Origin: Christensenella sp. UBA1431
GTDB lineage: Bacteria; Bacillota; Clostridia; Christensenellales; UBA1431
Assembly: GCA_002329665.1 (NCBI GenBank)
Contig: DCTV01000015.1
Coordinates: 4,584 to 10,876, forward strand
Direction: 5' to 3'
DNA length: 6,293 bases
Notes under the pieces: model-generated
Database searches by the model: none
The model's input: only the letters and a program-made list of their open reading frames with translations
What the model was told of the DNA's origin: nothing
Program-made: the position numbers and the translations under genes
Shown: piece by piece, positions 1-5,784 of the stretch
Layout: each line of letters opens with the position of its first letter
Numbering within the stretch: position 1 is the stretch's first letter

Positions 1-510
1 ATGCAGCAGGCCGCGGCGGCCGAGGCGGACGGCGTCCGTTCCGTGCGGCTCACGGCGCGGCAGCTTTTGGACGAAGGGTATCCGTCCTCCCCAGACGGGC
101 GGTCTCTGATCGAAGGGCTGGCCAAAGGCTTGAAGAAACATGGCTGTCTCGTACTCAAAACGGCTGGGAACGCGGCGGACGTGGATGAAGCGGTACGGTA
201 CGCGCAAGGCTTGGGCATTCCGCTTGAGAGATTGCACACGGTGATCTCCGGCCGGATCGGCGGGATCGTGTCCGGCGTGCTCGAAGCGCAGGACGCGGAT
301 GTGCTCGCCGTTTTTGGCGGGGATACGCTTTACGGGATCGTCAGGCGGCTCGGTTGCAGGGCCATCACGCCGCAGAAGGAACTGTTCCCCGGCGTCGTCC
401 AGTCGACGCTACAGACGGGCGGGGGAAACAAAGTGGTCGTATCCAAGGCTGGCGGTTTCGGGGAGGACGACTTGGTCCGGCGGTTGCGTGCGTGTTACGC
501 AATGGAGTAG
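1..510 (+). CDS. Four-carbon acid sugar kinase (DUF1537 family), C-terminal nucleotide-binding domain, 5'-partial
   Basis: ATP-dependent kinase family whose characterised members phosphorylate four-carbon acid sugars such as D-threonate, D-erythronate or 3-oxo-tetronate in the cytoplasm. The visible 169 residues match the C-terminal nucleotide-binding domain: a VFGGDT motif at residues 104-109, the conserved Pro-Gly at 130-131 that follows it, and the SKAGGFG signature at 148-154 close to the stop codon. Family members are usually about 400-480 residues, so the N-terminal substrate-binding domain is missing. The window happens to begin with ATG, but residues 1-25 look like domain interior, so this Met is probably not the start. 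The gene ends in TAG with no obvious intrinsic terminator just downstream, and the next rightward gene lies about 500 bases away. The family call is firm; the substrate is unknown. Neighbouring aldolase and dehydrogenase genes support a sugar-acid pathway. Confidence 0.87.
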   Translation: MQQAAAAEADGVRSVRLTARQLLDEGYPSSPDGRSLIEGLAKGLKKHGCLVLKTAGNAADVDEAVRYAQGLGIPLERLHTVISGRIGGIVSGVLEAQDADVLAVFGGDTLYGIVRRLGCRAITPQKELFPGVVQSTLQTGGGNKVVVSKAGGFGEDDLVRRLRACYAME

Positions 511-554
511 GCGACGCTTTATAGGGGCGGCGACAAAAGAAAGACGGTGGTGAC

Positions 555-560
555 TATAAT
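555..560 (+). promoter_or_regulatory. Candidate -10 box (TATAAT) ahead of the structured stretch
   Basis: A perfect TATAAT hexamer in otherwise GC-rich sequence. The -35 side is weak: GCGACA at 530-535 matches four of six consensus positions but at a 19-base spacing, longer than usual. If used, transcription would begin near 567, right before the hairpin series. A chance match is possible. Confidence 0.3.
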
Positions 561-566
561 CTGAAG

Positions 567-757
567 CCGGTTGCGGCATAGCCCGAGAAATTGGGTTAGA
601 AGCGTTTAGAGGCAAAAAACGAAGGTGAGGGCGAATTGCCGTCCGAAGGGACCGGAAACCGCCCTCGCGCGCCACGCGCGGGAAGGGGAAGCCGCAATGC
701 GTGATGCCCGGGTAGACGAACAGGCAGCCGGGCAGTGACAACCCGGGCACCGACAAA
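567..757 (+). ncRNA. Candidate structured RNA of unknown class
   Basis: Seen by hand-pairing: (a) an 8-bp stem 579-586/591-598, including two G-U pairs, closed by a GAAA tetraloop (587-590); (b) GAGGGCG at 627-633 pairing with CGCCCTC at 660-666 and enclosing a small hairpin 641-644/649-652; (c) a 6-bp CGCGCG stem 666-671/675-680 with a CCA loop, which competes with the end of (b); (d) a 9-bp perfect stem 705-713/741-749. The 5' strand of (d) can alternatively pair with 728-734, because CCGGGCA occurs twice (728-734 and 743-749). The GNRA loop and G-U pairs favour function as RNA in the rightward direction. It lacks a group II intron domain V, tRNA or rRNA features, and matches no class I recognise. 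No U-tract follows, so its end is unclear. It could instead be a dispersed repeat or chance GC-rich pairing. Confidence 0.33.
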
Positions 758-772
758 TAGTAAAACAATTAC

Positions 773-830
773 TTTACAAAAGGGGATACATAGTGGTAAT
801 ATTACTATAGACTGAACTTACGTATATATT
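773..830 (+). promoter_or_regulatory. AT-rich block with candidate promoter and operator-like palindrome
   Basis: This is the most AT-rich segment of the gap and a likely place for the cyclase promoter. TTTACA at 773-778 resembles a -35 box (5/6). A plausible -10 is TAATAT at 797-802 (18-base spacer), with TATATT at 825-830 as another candidate lacking a good -35. A perfect 10-base palindrome GTAATATTAC (796-805) lies inside a further inverted repeat ATAGT/ACTAT (790-794/804-808), overlapping the proposed -10, as an operator would. Inferred from base composition and consensus matching only. Confidence 0.3.
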
Positions 831-901
831 TTGTTTGGGAGACGTGGATCAAGGATCATTTTGAGGCTGATGCGGCACCACCCGACCTCCATAAAGAAAA
901 A

Positions 902-980
902 GTTTCGGACTTCCGGGGAGGCGAACCCCCTTATGCTTAGGGACGTCCGTCATAAGCCGGAACGGTTGGCAGAGGCCGGC
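902..980 (+). promoter_or_regulatory. Hairpin-containing leader upstream of the cyclase gene
   Basis: Several complementary segments lie in the presumed 5' leader: CGGAC 906-910 with GTCCG 945-949, GGGG 915-918 with CCCC 926-929, CTTATG 930-935 with CATAAG 951-956 around the 8-base palindrome GGACGTCC (941-948), and GCCGG 956-960 with CCGGC 976-980. Some pairings exclude others: 906-910/945-949 crosses 930-935/951-956. No terminator-like U-tract and no known riboswitch consensus is visible. It may be a regulatory leader; direct proof is lacking. Confidence 0.22.
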
Positions 981-1000
981 GATTTTCCAATAAATAATGC

Positions 1001-1007
1001 AAAGGAG
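1001..1007 (+). promoter_or_regulatory. Ribosome binding site of the cyclase gene
   Basis: AAAGGAG lies 9 bases upstream of the ATG at 1017 and fixes that codon as the start of the complete cyclase-family gene. Confidence 0.85.
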
Positions 1008-1016
1008 ATTTGAGAA

Positions 1017-1991
1017 ATGAAGCAGTATCATGATGATTCCTGGCTGAAGGATAACCGCTGGGGCGACTGGGGCAAGGACGACGAAAAGGGCGCAATCAAC
1101 GACCTGTCTCCCGAGCTGATCCTAAAGGCCGTGGGCATGATTAAACAGGGGAAGATATACGATCTGGAAACGGAGCGGTTCAAGGGCATGCCCGTCTGGC
1201 CGGGACACTGCGGTTTCGAGATTCTTTCCTATGCGTCGCCGACGGGCCGCCAGAACATGATGAACAGCGACTACGACCCCTCCTATAACTGGGGTGCCCC
1301 CGGCGGGATGCTCGATCCGAAGACGAACAAGTATAACCTGTGGCTCAATACCGAGATCATCGTCGCGCCGCTGCACTCGGGCACCCATATCGACGCGCTT
1401 TGCCACTGGACCGTCGGTGAAGACAACCATTGGTACAATGGCTACACCGCCGACAAATACTGCACGAATTTCGGCCCCCTCAGGACCGACATCGCCAAGA
1501 TCCCGCCGATGGTGATGCGCGGCGTACTGCTCGATATCGCCGGGTACAAGGGCGTCGATCATGTCCCCGCGAACTATATTATCACCGCGGAAGACTGCGA
1601 GGCCTGTGCCAAGTGGGAAGGCGTGGAACTGAAGAAGGGCGACGCCGTGCTTGTGCGCAACGGAGAGCGTTGGCCCCAGAACGATAACTGCCCCGACGCC
1701 GGGCTGGGCATCAGCGCGGCGCGTTACCTCGTGGAAGGCAATGGCGCGCTCCTGGTGGGCGACGACATGGCTTGCATCGACGGGTTCAACGCGGACGGGA
1801 CGTCGTCGGTCCCAGATCATCCGCAGCCGGTGCACCATTACCTGCTGGTACAGCAGGGCGTTCACATCCTCGAGTTTGTACAGCTCAACGAGCTTGCGAA
1901 AGACAAGGTGTACGAGTTCTGCTTCATTTGCAACACGACGAAAATCCGCTCCGCGACGGGTATGTTCGTCCGACCGATCGCGATCATTTGA
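1017..1991 (+). CDS. Cyclase-family metal-dependent hydrolase (kynurenine formamidase-like fold)
   Basis: A 324-residue member of the cyclase family (the Pfam Cyclase family, which includes kynurenine formamidase and isatin hydrolase). These are soluble enzymes that hydrolyse amide or lactam-like bonds with a divalent metal. The signature HxGTHxDxxxH is intact at residues 120-130, with H120, H124, D126 and H130 as expected metal or catalytic residues. The N-terminus carries the usual long-form motif around RWGDWGKDDEKGAIN (14-28). A late HH pair (273-274) and E286 fit the C-terminal active-site region. The length matches the long subfamily, and no signal peptide or membrane segment is seen. 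A strong ribosome binding site supports the ATG. A strong hairpin lies 22 bases after the stop codon. It may share a pathway with the sugar kinase upstream, although the long gap suggests its own promoter. The substrate cannot be deduced; lactone or amide hydrolysis of a sugar-acid derivative is inference. Confidence 0.92.
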   Translation: MKQYHDDSWLKDNRWGDWGKDDEKGAINDLSPELILKAVGMIKQGKIYDLETERFKGMPVWPGHCGFEILSYASPTGRQNMMNSDYDPSYNWGAPGGMLDPKTNKYNLWLNTEIIVAPLHSGTHIDALCHWTVGEDNHWYNGYTADKYCTNFGPLRTDIAKIPPMVMRGVLLDIAGYKGVDHVPANYIITAEDCEACAKWEGVELKKGDAVLVRNGERWPQNDNCPDAGLGISAARYLVEGNGALLVGDDMACIDGFNADGTSSVPDHPQPVHHYLLVQQGVHILEFVQLNELAKDKVYEFCFICNTTKIRSATGMFVRPIAII

Positions 1992-2013
1992 ACGGCCGAT
2001 ATACTTTTTGCAT

Positions 2014-2045
2014 AAAAGGGCCTGCCCGAACGGGTGGACCCTTTT
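2014..2045 (+). terminator. Intrinsic terminator after the cyclase gene (possibly bidirectional)
   Basis: AAAAGGG (2014-2020) pairs with CCCTTTT (2039-2045). The stem continues inward through one C-A mismatch and two G-U pairs to CCC/GGG around a GAAC loop, about 13 pairs in total. The TTTT at its 3' edge is short, but the A-rich 5' arm makes it usable from either strand. The position just past the rightward gene fits a terminator. Confidence 0.65.
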
Positions 2046-2053
2046 GGTATACG

Positions 2054-2112
2054 CTCCGACGAAAGCCGAAGCACAAGCGCCTGTCGTTACCGGCAGGCGC
2101 TTCGGCTCGGAG
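2054..2112 (-). terminator. Large imperfect hairpin, likely terminator of the leftward operon
   Basis: A perfect 10-bp core (2077-2086/2091-2100, loop TTAC on the top strand) is extended by AGCCGAA/TTCGGCT (2064-2070/2101-2107) after a six-base bulge, and by CTCCG/CGGAG (2054-2058/2108-2112). Reading leftward it lies 33 bases past the FGGY kinase stop codon. The U-tract is poor (a TTT after the middle arm), so it could act mainly as an mRNA 3'-end stabiliser. Confidence 0.55.
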
Positions 2113-2145
2113 AGAAGTTATACATGCAATTCCTAGTGATAAACG

Positions 2146-3645
2146 TTATTTTACGAGTTCGTAGATCTTCGCGGCGTCGAGCGCGCCGTACAACGCCCGC
2201 TTTACGTCGCGCATTCGCGCGTAGAGCGCCGCGTTCTCTTCGTTGGGCGTGAACGCCCGCGCGCCGCTTTGGACGACGGCGGCGCAGGCGGCTTCGTAGT
2301 TCCCGAAATCGCCGAGCGTCACCCTGGCGCTCATCAGACAGCCGAGCAGGCTTGCTTCGCTGTTCTCGAGGCGCTCTGCCCGCTTGCAAAGCGCGTCGGA
2401 TAGGATCTGGCAGTACACTGGGAACTTCGTGAGGCCCCCCGCGAGGAAGACCCTGTCGACGGGTCCGGAGTTTTCCTCGATTAGGGAGATGTTATCCGCG
2501 ATCTCCATCGCGATGCCTTCGAGGACGGCGCGGAACATTTCGCCCCGCGTCGTTCCGAGCGTGAGGTTGAAGAACAGCCCCTTGGCAAACGGATTCCAGT
2601 TGGGTGCGGCGCTGCCCTGGAAGTGGGGAAGCACGAACACTCCGTTGGACCCGGCAGGCGTGTTTGCCACTTCGGCGTCGATCTCGTCGAAGGATTCGCT
2701 GTCGGGGAAGAAGTTTTTCCGGCACCAGTTATACGTTGCGCCCGATGCGTAGATGCCCGCCTCGACGATCCAGCGGCCGGGAACGGCGGCAGCGGAACAC
2801 AGGATGCGCTGTCGTGCGTCGAACACGGGTTTTTCGACGTACCCGAGCACGAACGAGCCTGTGCCTGTATTGACGGTGGCCGACCCGGGCGAAAACAAGC
2901 CCAGCGCCAGTGCGGCGCATTGCTGGTCCCCGCCGCAGAGCAGCACAGGCAGGCCGCAAGGCAGGCCGGATGCGTGCGCGAAGTCCTCCGTAAGATGTCC
3001 GGAGACGCCGCCGGGCGAACACAGGTCGCATAGCAGTTCCCGTTTCAGTTCGAGCTTTTCGAGAAGCGGAAGGTTCCATTCGAAGGCGTTGATGTCCATC
3101 AGCATCGTGCGGCAGGCCTGGGACCAGTCGGTCACGTAGTTGCCGGTGAGGAGGAAGTTCACGTAGTCCTGCACACCGAGGAGCTTGCGCGTCTTTTGCC
3201 ATACGTCCGGGCGCTCCTGCTTCAGGTAGAGCATTTTGGGCAGGGAAAAGTAGGGGTCTAGCCGGAGCCCGCACTGGCGGTAGAGTTCCCCTGGCGGGAC
3301 GACGCCGGCGATGTGCTCGCACTGGTGCGTTGCCCGCTTGTCCTGCCACATCAATGCGGGGTGCAGGGGAGCGCCGCGTTCGTCGACCGGGATGACTGAG
3401 GCGCGCTGGGAGGTCACGGCGATGCATTCGGCCTTCAGGCCGCGCTGCGAAAGATAGGCTCCCGCACGGAACAGCGTGCCGCGCAGGGCGGCTTCCCAGT
3501 CAGCGGGGTCTTGCTCCGCACGGTTCCCGGGGTAGAACGCCGGCGCGTAGTCGTGCGCGGCCGAAAAGAGGATGGACCCTTTCGCGTCGAAAACGACGGC
3601 GCGCAGGCTCTGCGTGCCCACGTCGACGGCGATTATATGTTTCAC
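2146..3645 (-). CDS. FGGY-family carbohydrate kinase
   Basis: A 499-residue sugar kinase of the FGGY family (xylulokinase, gluconokinase and AI-2 kinase relatives), transferring the ATP gamma-phosphate to a sugar hydroxyl in the cytoplasm. The N-terminal phosphate-binding motif DVGTQS sits at residues 8-13, a substrate-contacting MWQDKR at 99-104, the catalytic-base motif GGDQQ with D240 at 238-242, the NTGTGSF loop at 258-264, and the adenosine-binding LAGGLTKFP motif at 401-409. Length is standard and all key motifs are present, so it should be active. The start is GTG (complement of 3643-3645), immediately before the first strand of the fold; the binding site is weak (AAAGG about 11 bases upstream, overlapping an inverted repeat). 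It is the last gene of the leftward operon, 60 bases after the aldolase, implying that its phosphorylated product feeds that aldolase. The specific sugar is not determinable. Confidence 0.93.
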   Translation of the reverse strand: MKHIIAVDVGTQSLRAVVFDAKGSILFSAAHDYAPAFYPGNRAEQDPADWEAALRGTLFRAGAYLSQRGLKAECIAVTSQRASVIPVDERGAPLHPALMWQDKRATHQCEHIAGVVPPGELYRQCGLRLDPYFSLPKMLYLKQERPDVWQKTRKLLGVQDYVNFLLTGNYVTDWSQACRTMLMDINAFEWNLPLLEKLELKRELLCDLCSPGGVSGHLTEDFAHASGLPCGLPVLLCGGDQQCAALALGLFSPGSATVNTGTGSFVLGYVEKPVFDARQRILCSAAAVPGRWIVEAGIYASGATYNWCRKNFFPDSESFDEIDAEVANTPAGSNGVFVLPHFQGSAAPNWNPFAKGLFFNLTLGTTRGEMFRAVLEGIAMEIADNISLIEENSGPVDRVFLAGGLTKFPVYCQILSDALCKRAERLENSEASLLGCLMSARVTLGDFGNYEAACAAVVQSGARAFTPNEENAALYARMRDVKRALYGALDAAKIYELVK

Positions 3646-3690
3646 GGCGGTTCCCGCCTTTCCGCTAAGAATGCGCCGGAAAACCCGGCG
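3646..3690 (-). promoter_or_regulatory. Two intercistronic hairpins between aldolase and FGGY kinase
   Basis: Within the 60-base gap lie a perfect 6-bp stem CGCCGG/CCGGCG (3674-3679/3685-3690, 5-base loop) and a perfect 5-bp stem GGCGG/CCGCC (3646-3650/3654-3658, 3-base loop). The second abuts the kinase GTG and covers part of the AAAGG site. They could lower or tune kinase translation, or mark an mRNA processing point. Visible by eye; function is inferred. Confidence 0.35.
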
Positions 3691-3705
3691 GTCGGGCTGG
3701 TTGGT

Positions 3706-4560
3706 TCAGATAGCGCCGGTCCCTTCGAAGAAGCCGATGTATTTTAGCGCCACTTCCTTCACGAACACCTGCTGCGCGAGCGCGAGCACCGAAAAATGCG
3801 GCTTTTTGTCCTGAATCAGCAGGCGCGCGCTCTGTTCGACGGCGGATACGGAAATTTCCGTGTTCACGTTAATCTTGCAGATGCCGCGTGCGATGCAATC
3901 GCGGATCGTGGCCGCCGGGACGCCCGATCCGCCGTGCAGCACGAGGGGTACGGGGCAGGCCGCTCGGATCGCTTCGAGGATGTCCAGGCGGATGTTCGGC
4001 GCGCCCTTGTAGAGGCCGTGGACGGTGCCCACCGACACGGCGAGCGCGTCGGCACCGGTGCGTTCGACGAACTCGCCCGCTTTGTCCGGGTCGGTGTACA
4101 CCTGTCGGTCGGCCGCGGTCCCTTCGTGGGAGGCGTCGCCCGCGGCCAGGCTCCCGAGTTCGGCTTCGACGGACAAGCCGCACGCGTGCGCGACGTCGCA
4201 GACCCGGCGCGTGTTGTCAGCGTTCTGCCCGAAGGGCAGCGCCGAACCGTCATACATCACGGAAGTGAAGCCAGCGCGGATCGCCCGATAGATCGTGTCC
4301 GTGTCTTTGCAGTGGTCCAGGTGCAGGCATACGGGCACGCCCGCGCCGTCGGACAGAGAACACGCGAGCGCATGCGCGTCGTCGAGGCTCATGTTGGAAA
4401 GGTACTTCGCGCCAAACGCGACGATCACGGGCTTGTCGCCCGCTTCCCGCGCCGCCTCGACCACGCCCTTCATCGTTTCGTAGTTGTACACGTTGAATGA
4501 TCCGACCGCATAGCGGCCGACCTGCGCGTCCCGGAGCATCCGGTTAAAATTAACGAGCAT
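3706..4560 (-). CDS. Class II ketose-bisphosphate aldolase (fructose/tagatose-bisphosphate aldolase family)
   Basis: A 284-residue zinc-dependent aldolase of the FbaA/GatY/KbaY family, which reversibly cleaves ketose phosphates to DHAP and an aldehyde. The catalytic Asp lies in HLDHC (D82), and the metal ligands are H83, H181 (VGTVHG) and H209 (LHGGSG), with E134 in VEAELG. The SVMYDGS segment (100-106) and KINVNTE (229-235) that contact substrate phosphate are intact. Length equals GatY/KbaY-type aldolases and is shorter than the ~350-residue FbaA type. The ATG has a strong AGGAGG four bases upstream, and that site contains the stop codon of the dehydrogenase, so translation is probably coupled. 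The neighbouring FGGY kinase suggests the substrate is a ketose phosphate made locally rather than central fructose-1,6-bisphosphate. The family is certain; the substrate is unknown. Confidence 0.93.
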   Translation of the reverse strand: MLVNFNRMLRDAQVGRYAVGSFNVYNYETMKGVVEAAREAGDKPVIVAFGAKYLSNMSLDDAHALACSLSDGAGVPVCLHLDHCKDTDTIYRAIRAGFTSVMYDGSALPFGQNADNTRRVCDVAHACGLSVEAELGSLAAGDASHEGTAADRQVYTDPDKAGEFVERTGADALAVSVGTVHGLYKGAPNIRLDILEAIRAACPVPLVLHGGSGVPAATIRDCIARGICKINVNTEISVSAVEQSARLLIQDKKPHFSVLALAQQVFVKEVALKYIGFFEGTGAI

Positions 4561-4564
4561 GGGT

Positions 4565-4570
4565 CCTCCT
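4565..4570 (-). promoter_or_regulatory. Aldolase ribosome binding site overlapping the dehydrogenase stop codon
   Basis: Reading leftward, AGGAGG begins within the TAG stop (4569-4571) of the dehydrogenase and lies four bases before the aldolase ATG (4560). Such an arrangement typically gives translational coupling or re-initiation. Confidence 0.85.
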
Positions 4571-5672
4571 ATCGGCCGCTTCGCAAACCGGACAGCCAGG
4601 CCTGGAAATCCGCGTCGCTGAGGACCTCGGGATTAACGGCGAACCGCGGCGTCTCGCCCCCGAGGAAGCGCGCGACGTCTTCGGCCAGCAAAAACGGCGA
4701 ATTGGTCAGCGCGTCGCTCGTCGTCCCGGCGATGTGCGTGGTCAGCGTGACGTTGTCGAGTTTCAAAAAGGGGCTGTCCTCCCCGATGGGCTCGGTCGGG
4801 AAGACGTCGAGCGCGGCGCCCATAATGCGCTTTTCTTCGAGCGCCTTCGCAAGCGCGGCGTGGTCGATGAGGCCAGCGCGGCTCGTGTTGATGAGATACG
4901 CGGTCGGCTTCATTCCGTTTATCAATCCGGCGCCGATCATGTGCCTGTTGCCGTCGGTGAGCCGGGCGTGCACCGATATGAAATCCGACGTTTGGAAGAG
5001 TTTGTCGAGCGTGACGGGCGTGCATCCTGCGTCACGGATGCACGCCGGGTCGGCGTACGGGTCGTGGACAATCACGTTCGCCTCGAAACCCGAAAGTTTT
5101 TTGGCGACGAGGCTGCCAATGTATCCGAAGCCCACAAGGCCGACCGTCTTGCCGTGGAGTTCGGGGATAAACGCCGTGTTGACGAAGGCCTTGCGCCATT
5201 CGCCGTTGCGGATCGCGAAGTGCGCGCGAGCGATATTGCGGCATTCCGCGAGCATCAGGCCAATTGCGAAATCGGAGACGGCGTGCGCGTTGCGACCCAT
5301 CACGTTGAACACGAGCACGCCGCGGCGTGTGGCATCTTCGACGTTCACGTTTTCGAGGCCCGCGCGCGAGACGCCGATGATCCTCAGCTTCGGCATCGCG
5401 TCCATCACCTTCGACGAGACGGGGACGAACAGGCCCATCAGCACGTCGGCTTCGCGCCCGTGTTCGACGACGAGGGGATCGCAGGGCTCGATTTCCGGCC
5501 CCTGTTTCTCGACTTCGAGCCTGCGGTGCTGGAGATTGCCCCAGTCGGTCTCCCAATCGCCCGCGAAAACCACGTCTCCGTAGGGGGAGAGGTGTTTTTC
5601 CCAGGCGCTTAAGAATCCTGAGGCAGGGATCATAGCATCGCCCAGCAAAAGGCCTTTGATTCGTGTTTGCAT
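4569..5672 (-). CDS. D-isomer-specific 2-hydroxyacid dehydrogenase
   Basis: A 367-residue NAD(P)-dependent oxidoreductase of the D-2-hydroxyacid dehydrogenase family (phosphoglycerate, glycerate and lactate dehydrogenase relatives), interconverting 2-oxo and D-2-hydroxy acids. The Rossmann motif GFGYIG is at residues 181-186, with D204 in HDPY about 18 residues later, suggesting NAD preference. The catalytic triad is complete: R265 in NTSRAG, E294 in TEP and H313 in THIAG. The N-terminal region is somewhat long and atypical before the usual ...GVSRAGLENVN segment (100-110). The start at 5672 is chosen because AAAGGAG lies six bases upstream; in-frame GTG (5708) and ATG (5696) codons further upstream lack such a site. 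It is followed 8 bases later by the aldolase and preceded by the truncated cyclase 112 bases upstream. The substrate is probably a sugar-derived acid, by context only. Confidence 0.92.
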   Translation of the reverse strand: MQTRIKGLLLGDAMIPASGFLSAWEKHLSPYGDVVFAGDWETDWGNLQHRRLEVEKQGPEIEPCDPLVVEHGREADVLMGLFVPVSSKVMDAMPKLRIIGVSRAGLENVNVEDATRRGVLVFNVMGRNAHAVSDFAIGLMLAECRNIARAHFAIRNGEWRKAFVNTAFIPELHGKTVGLVGFGYIGSLVAKKLSGFEANVIVHDPYADPACIRDAGCTPVTLDKLFQTSDFISVHARLTDGNRHMIGAGLINGMKPTAYLINTSRAGLIDHAALAKALEEKRIMGAALDVFPTEPIGEDSPFLKLDNVTLTTHIAGTTSDALTNSPFLLAEDVARFLGGETPRFAVNPEVLSDADFQAWLSGLRSGR

Positions 5673-5733
5673 TTCGTTCTCCTTTAGGTTCTTCATATTT
5701 TTTGGCACGGACCGTGTTTCTATTCAGAATTGC
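5673..5733 (-). promoter_or_regulatory. Dehydrogenase upstream region with ribosome binding site
   Basis: Reading leftward, AAAGGAG (5679-5685) lies six bases before the ATG at 5672 and decides the start codon. The rest of this stretch is AT-rich but shows no good -35/-10 pair, which favours transcription from further upstream through the cyclase gene. Confidence 0.6.
5706..5716. repeat. Short perfect palindrome upstream of the dehydrogenase
   Basis: CACGG-A-CCGTG is an 11-base perfect inverted repeat about 35 bases before the dehydrogenase start. Size and place fit a transcription-factor half-site pair, but no clear promoter is seen on the leftward strand here. Could be chance. Confidence 0.25.
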
Positions 5734-5778
5734 GCAACAGAGGCCAGGCGATAACGGGCGCCGCCCGGCCTCTGTTGC
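5734..5778 (-). terminator. Strong hairpin after the truncated cyclase gene
   Basis: A perfect 12-bp stem (5734-5745/5767-5778) with a GC-rich interior that can fold further (GGGC/GCCC, 5756-5759/5763-5766). It begins 6 bases after the cyclase stop reading leftward. The leftward 3' side lacks a U-tract (GCAATTCTG follows), so it may be a partial terminator, attenuator or RNA-stabilising stem between the cyclase and the dehydrogenase. On the top strand four T residues follow, but no rightward gene ends here. Confidence 0.5.
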
Positions 5779-5784
5779 TTTTCG

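Larger units (their letters stand above)
511..1016. other. Long gene-free intergenic region with many inverted repeats
   Basis: About 506 bases between two rightward genes with no convincing coding region. It falls into three parts. The first (about 555-757) is GC-rich, opens with a perfect TATAAT and is full of potential stems. The second (about 756-835) is strikingly AT-rich for this window and holds a palindrome and promoter-like elements. The third (about 836-1000) is a leader with several short stems just ahead of the cyclase ribosome binding site. Open frames crossing it are a 119-codon leftward frame (409-768) and a 60-codon rightward frame from a TTG (831-1013). Neither has a Shine-Dalgarno sequence, and neither resembles a family I know. 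Confidence 0.75.

Noticed and set aside
541..760. Group II intron or other retroelement remnant, suggested by the GAAA tetraloop stem
   Set aside because: No GUGYG-type 5' end, no domain V hairpin and no reverse transcriptase fragment could be found.
409..768. A 119-codon leftward open frame overlapping the end of the DUF1537 gene and the structured stretch
   Set aside because: No Shine-Dalgarno, low-complexity Pro/Arg/Ser-rich product resembling no family, antisense to a real gene for its last third; best explained as an accidental frame through GC-rich structured sequence.
797..805. TAATATTAC, identical to the conserved nick-site nonamer of geminivirus-type rolling-circle origins, in a small inverted repeat
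   Set aside because: No Rep gene or virus-like context in the window; a 9-base AT palindrome in an AT-rich block is easily a coincidence.
865..895. Leftward sequence resembling the T-box core (GGTGGTGCCGC)
   Set aside because: Wrong strand relative to the downstream gene, imperfect consensus, and no terminator/antiterminator or specifier stem around it.
831..1013. A 60-codon rightward open frame ending just before the cyclase start, considered as a leader peptide
   Set aside because: It would start from TTG with no ribosome binding site, and its product is basic with no recognisable feature or regulatory residue run.
1122..1865. Long antisense open frame (about 247 codons) inside the cyclase gene
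   Set aside because: The sense strand encodes an unmistakable cyclase-family protein; the reverse frame is a by-product of GC-rich third positions.
4702..5612. Two long rightward open frames (about 290 codons each) antisense to the dehydrogenase
   Set aside because: The leftward dehydrogenase has a complete Rossmann motif and catalytic triad; the opposite frames lack family motifs.
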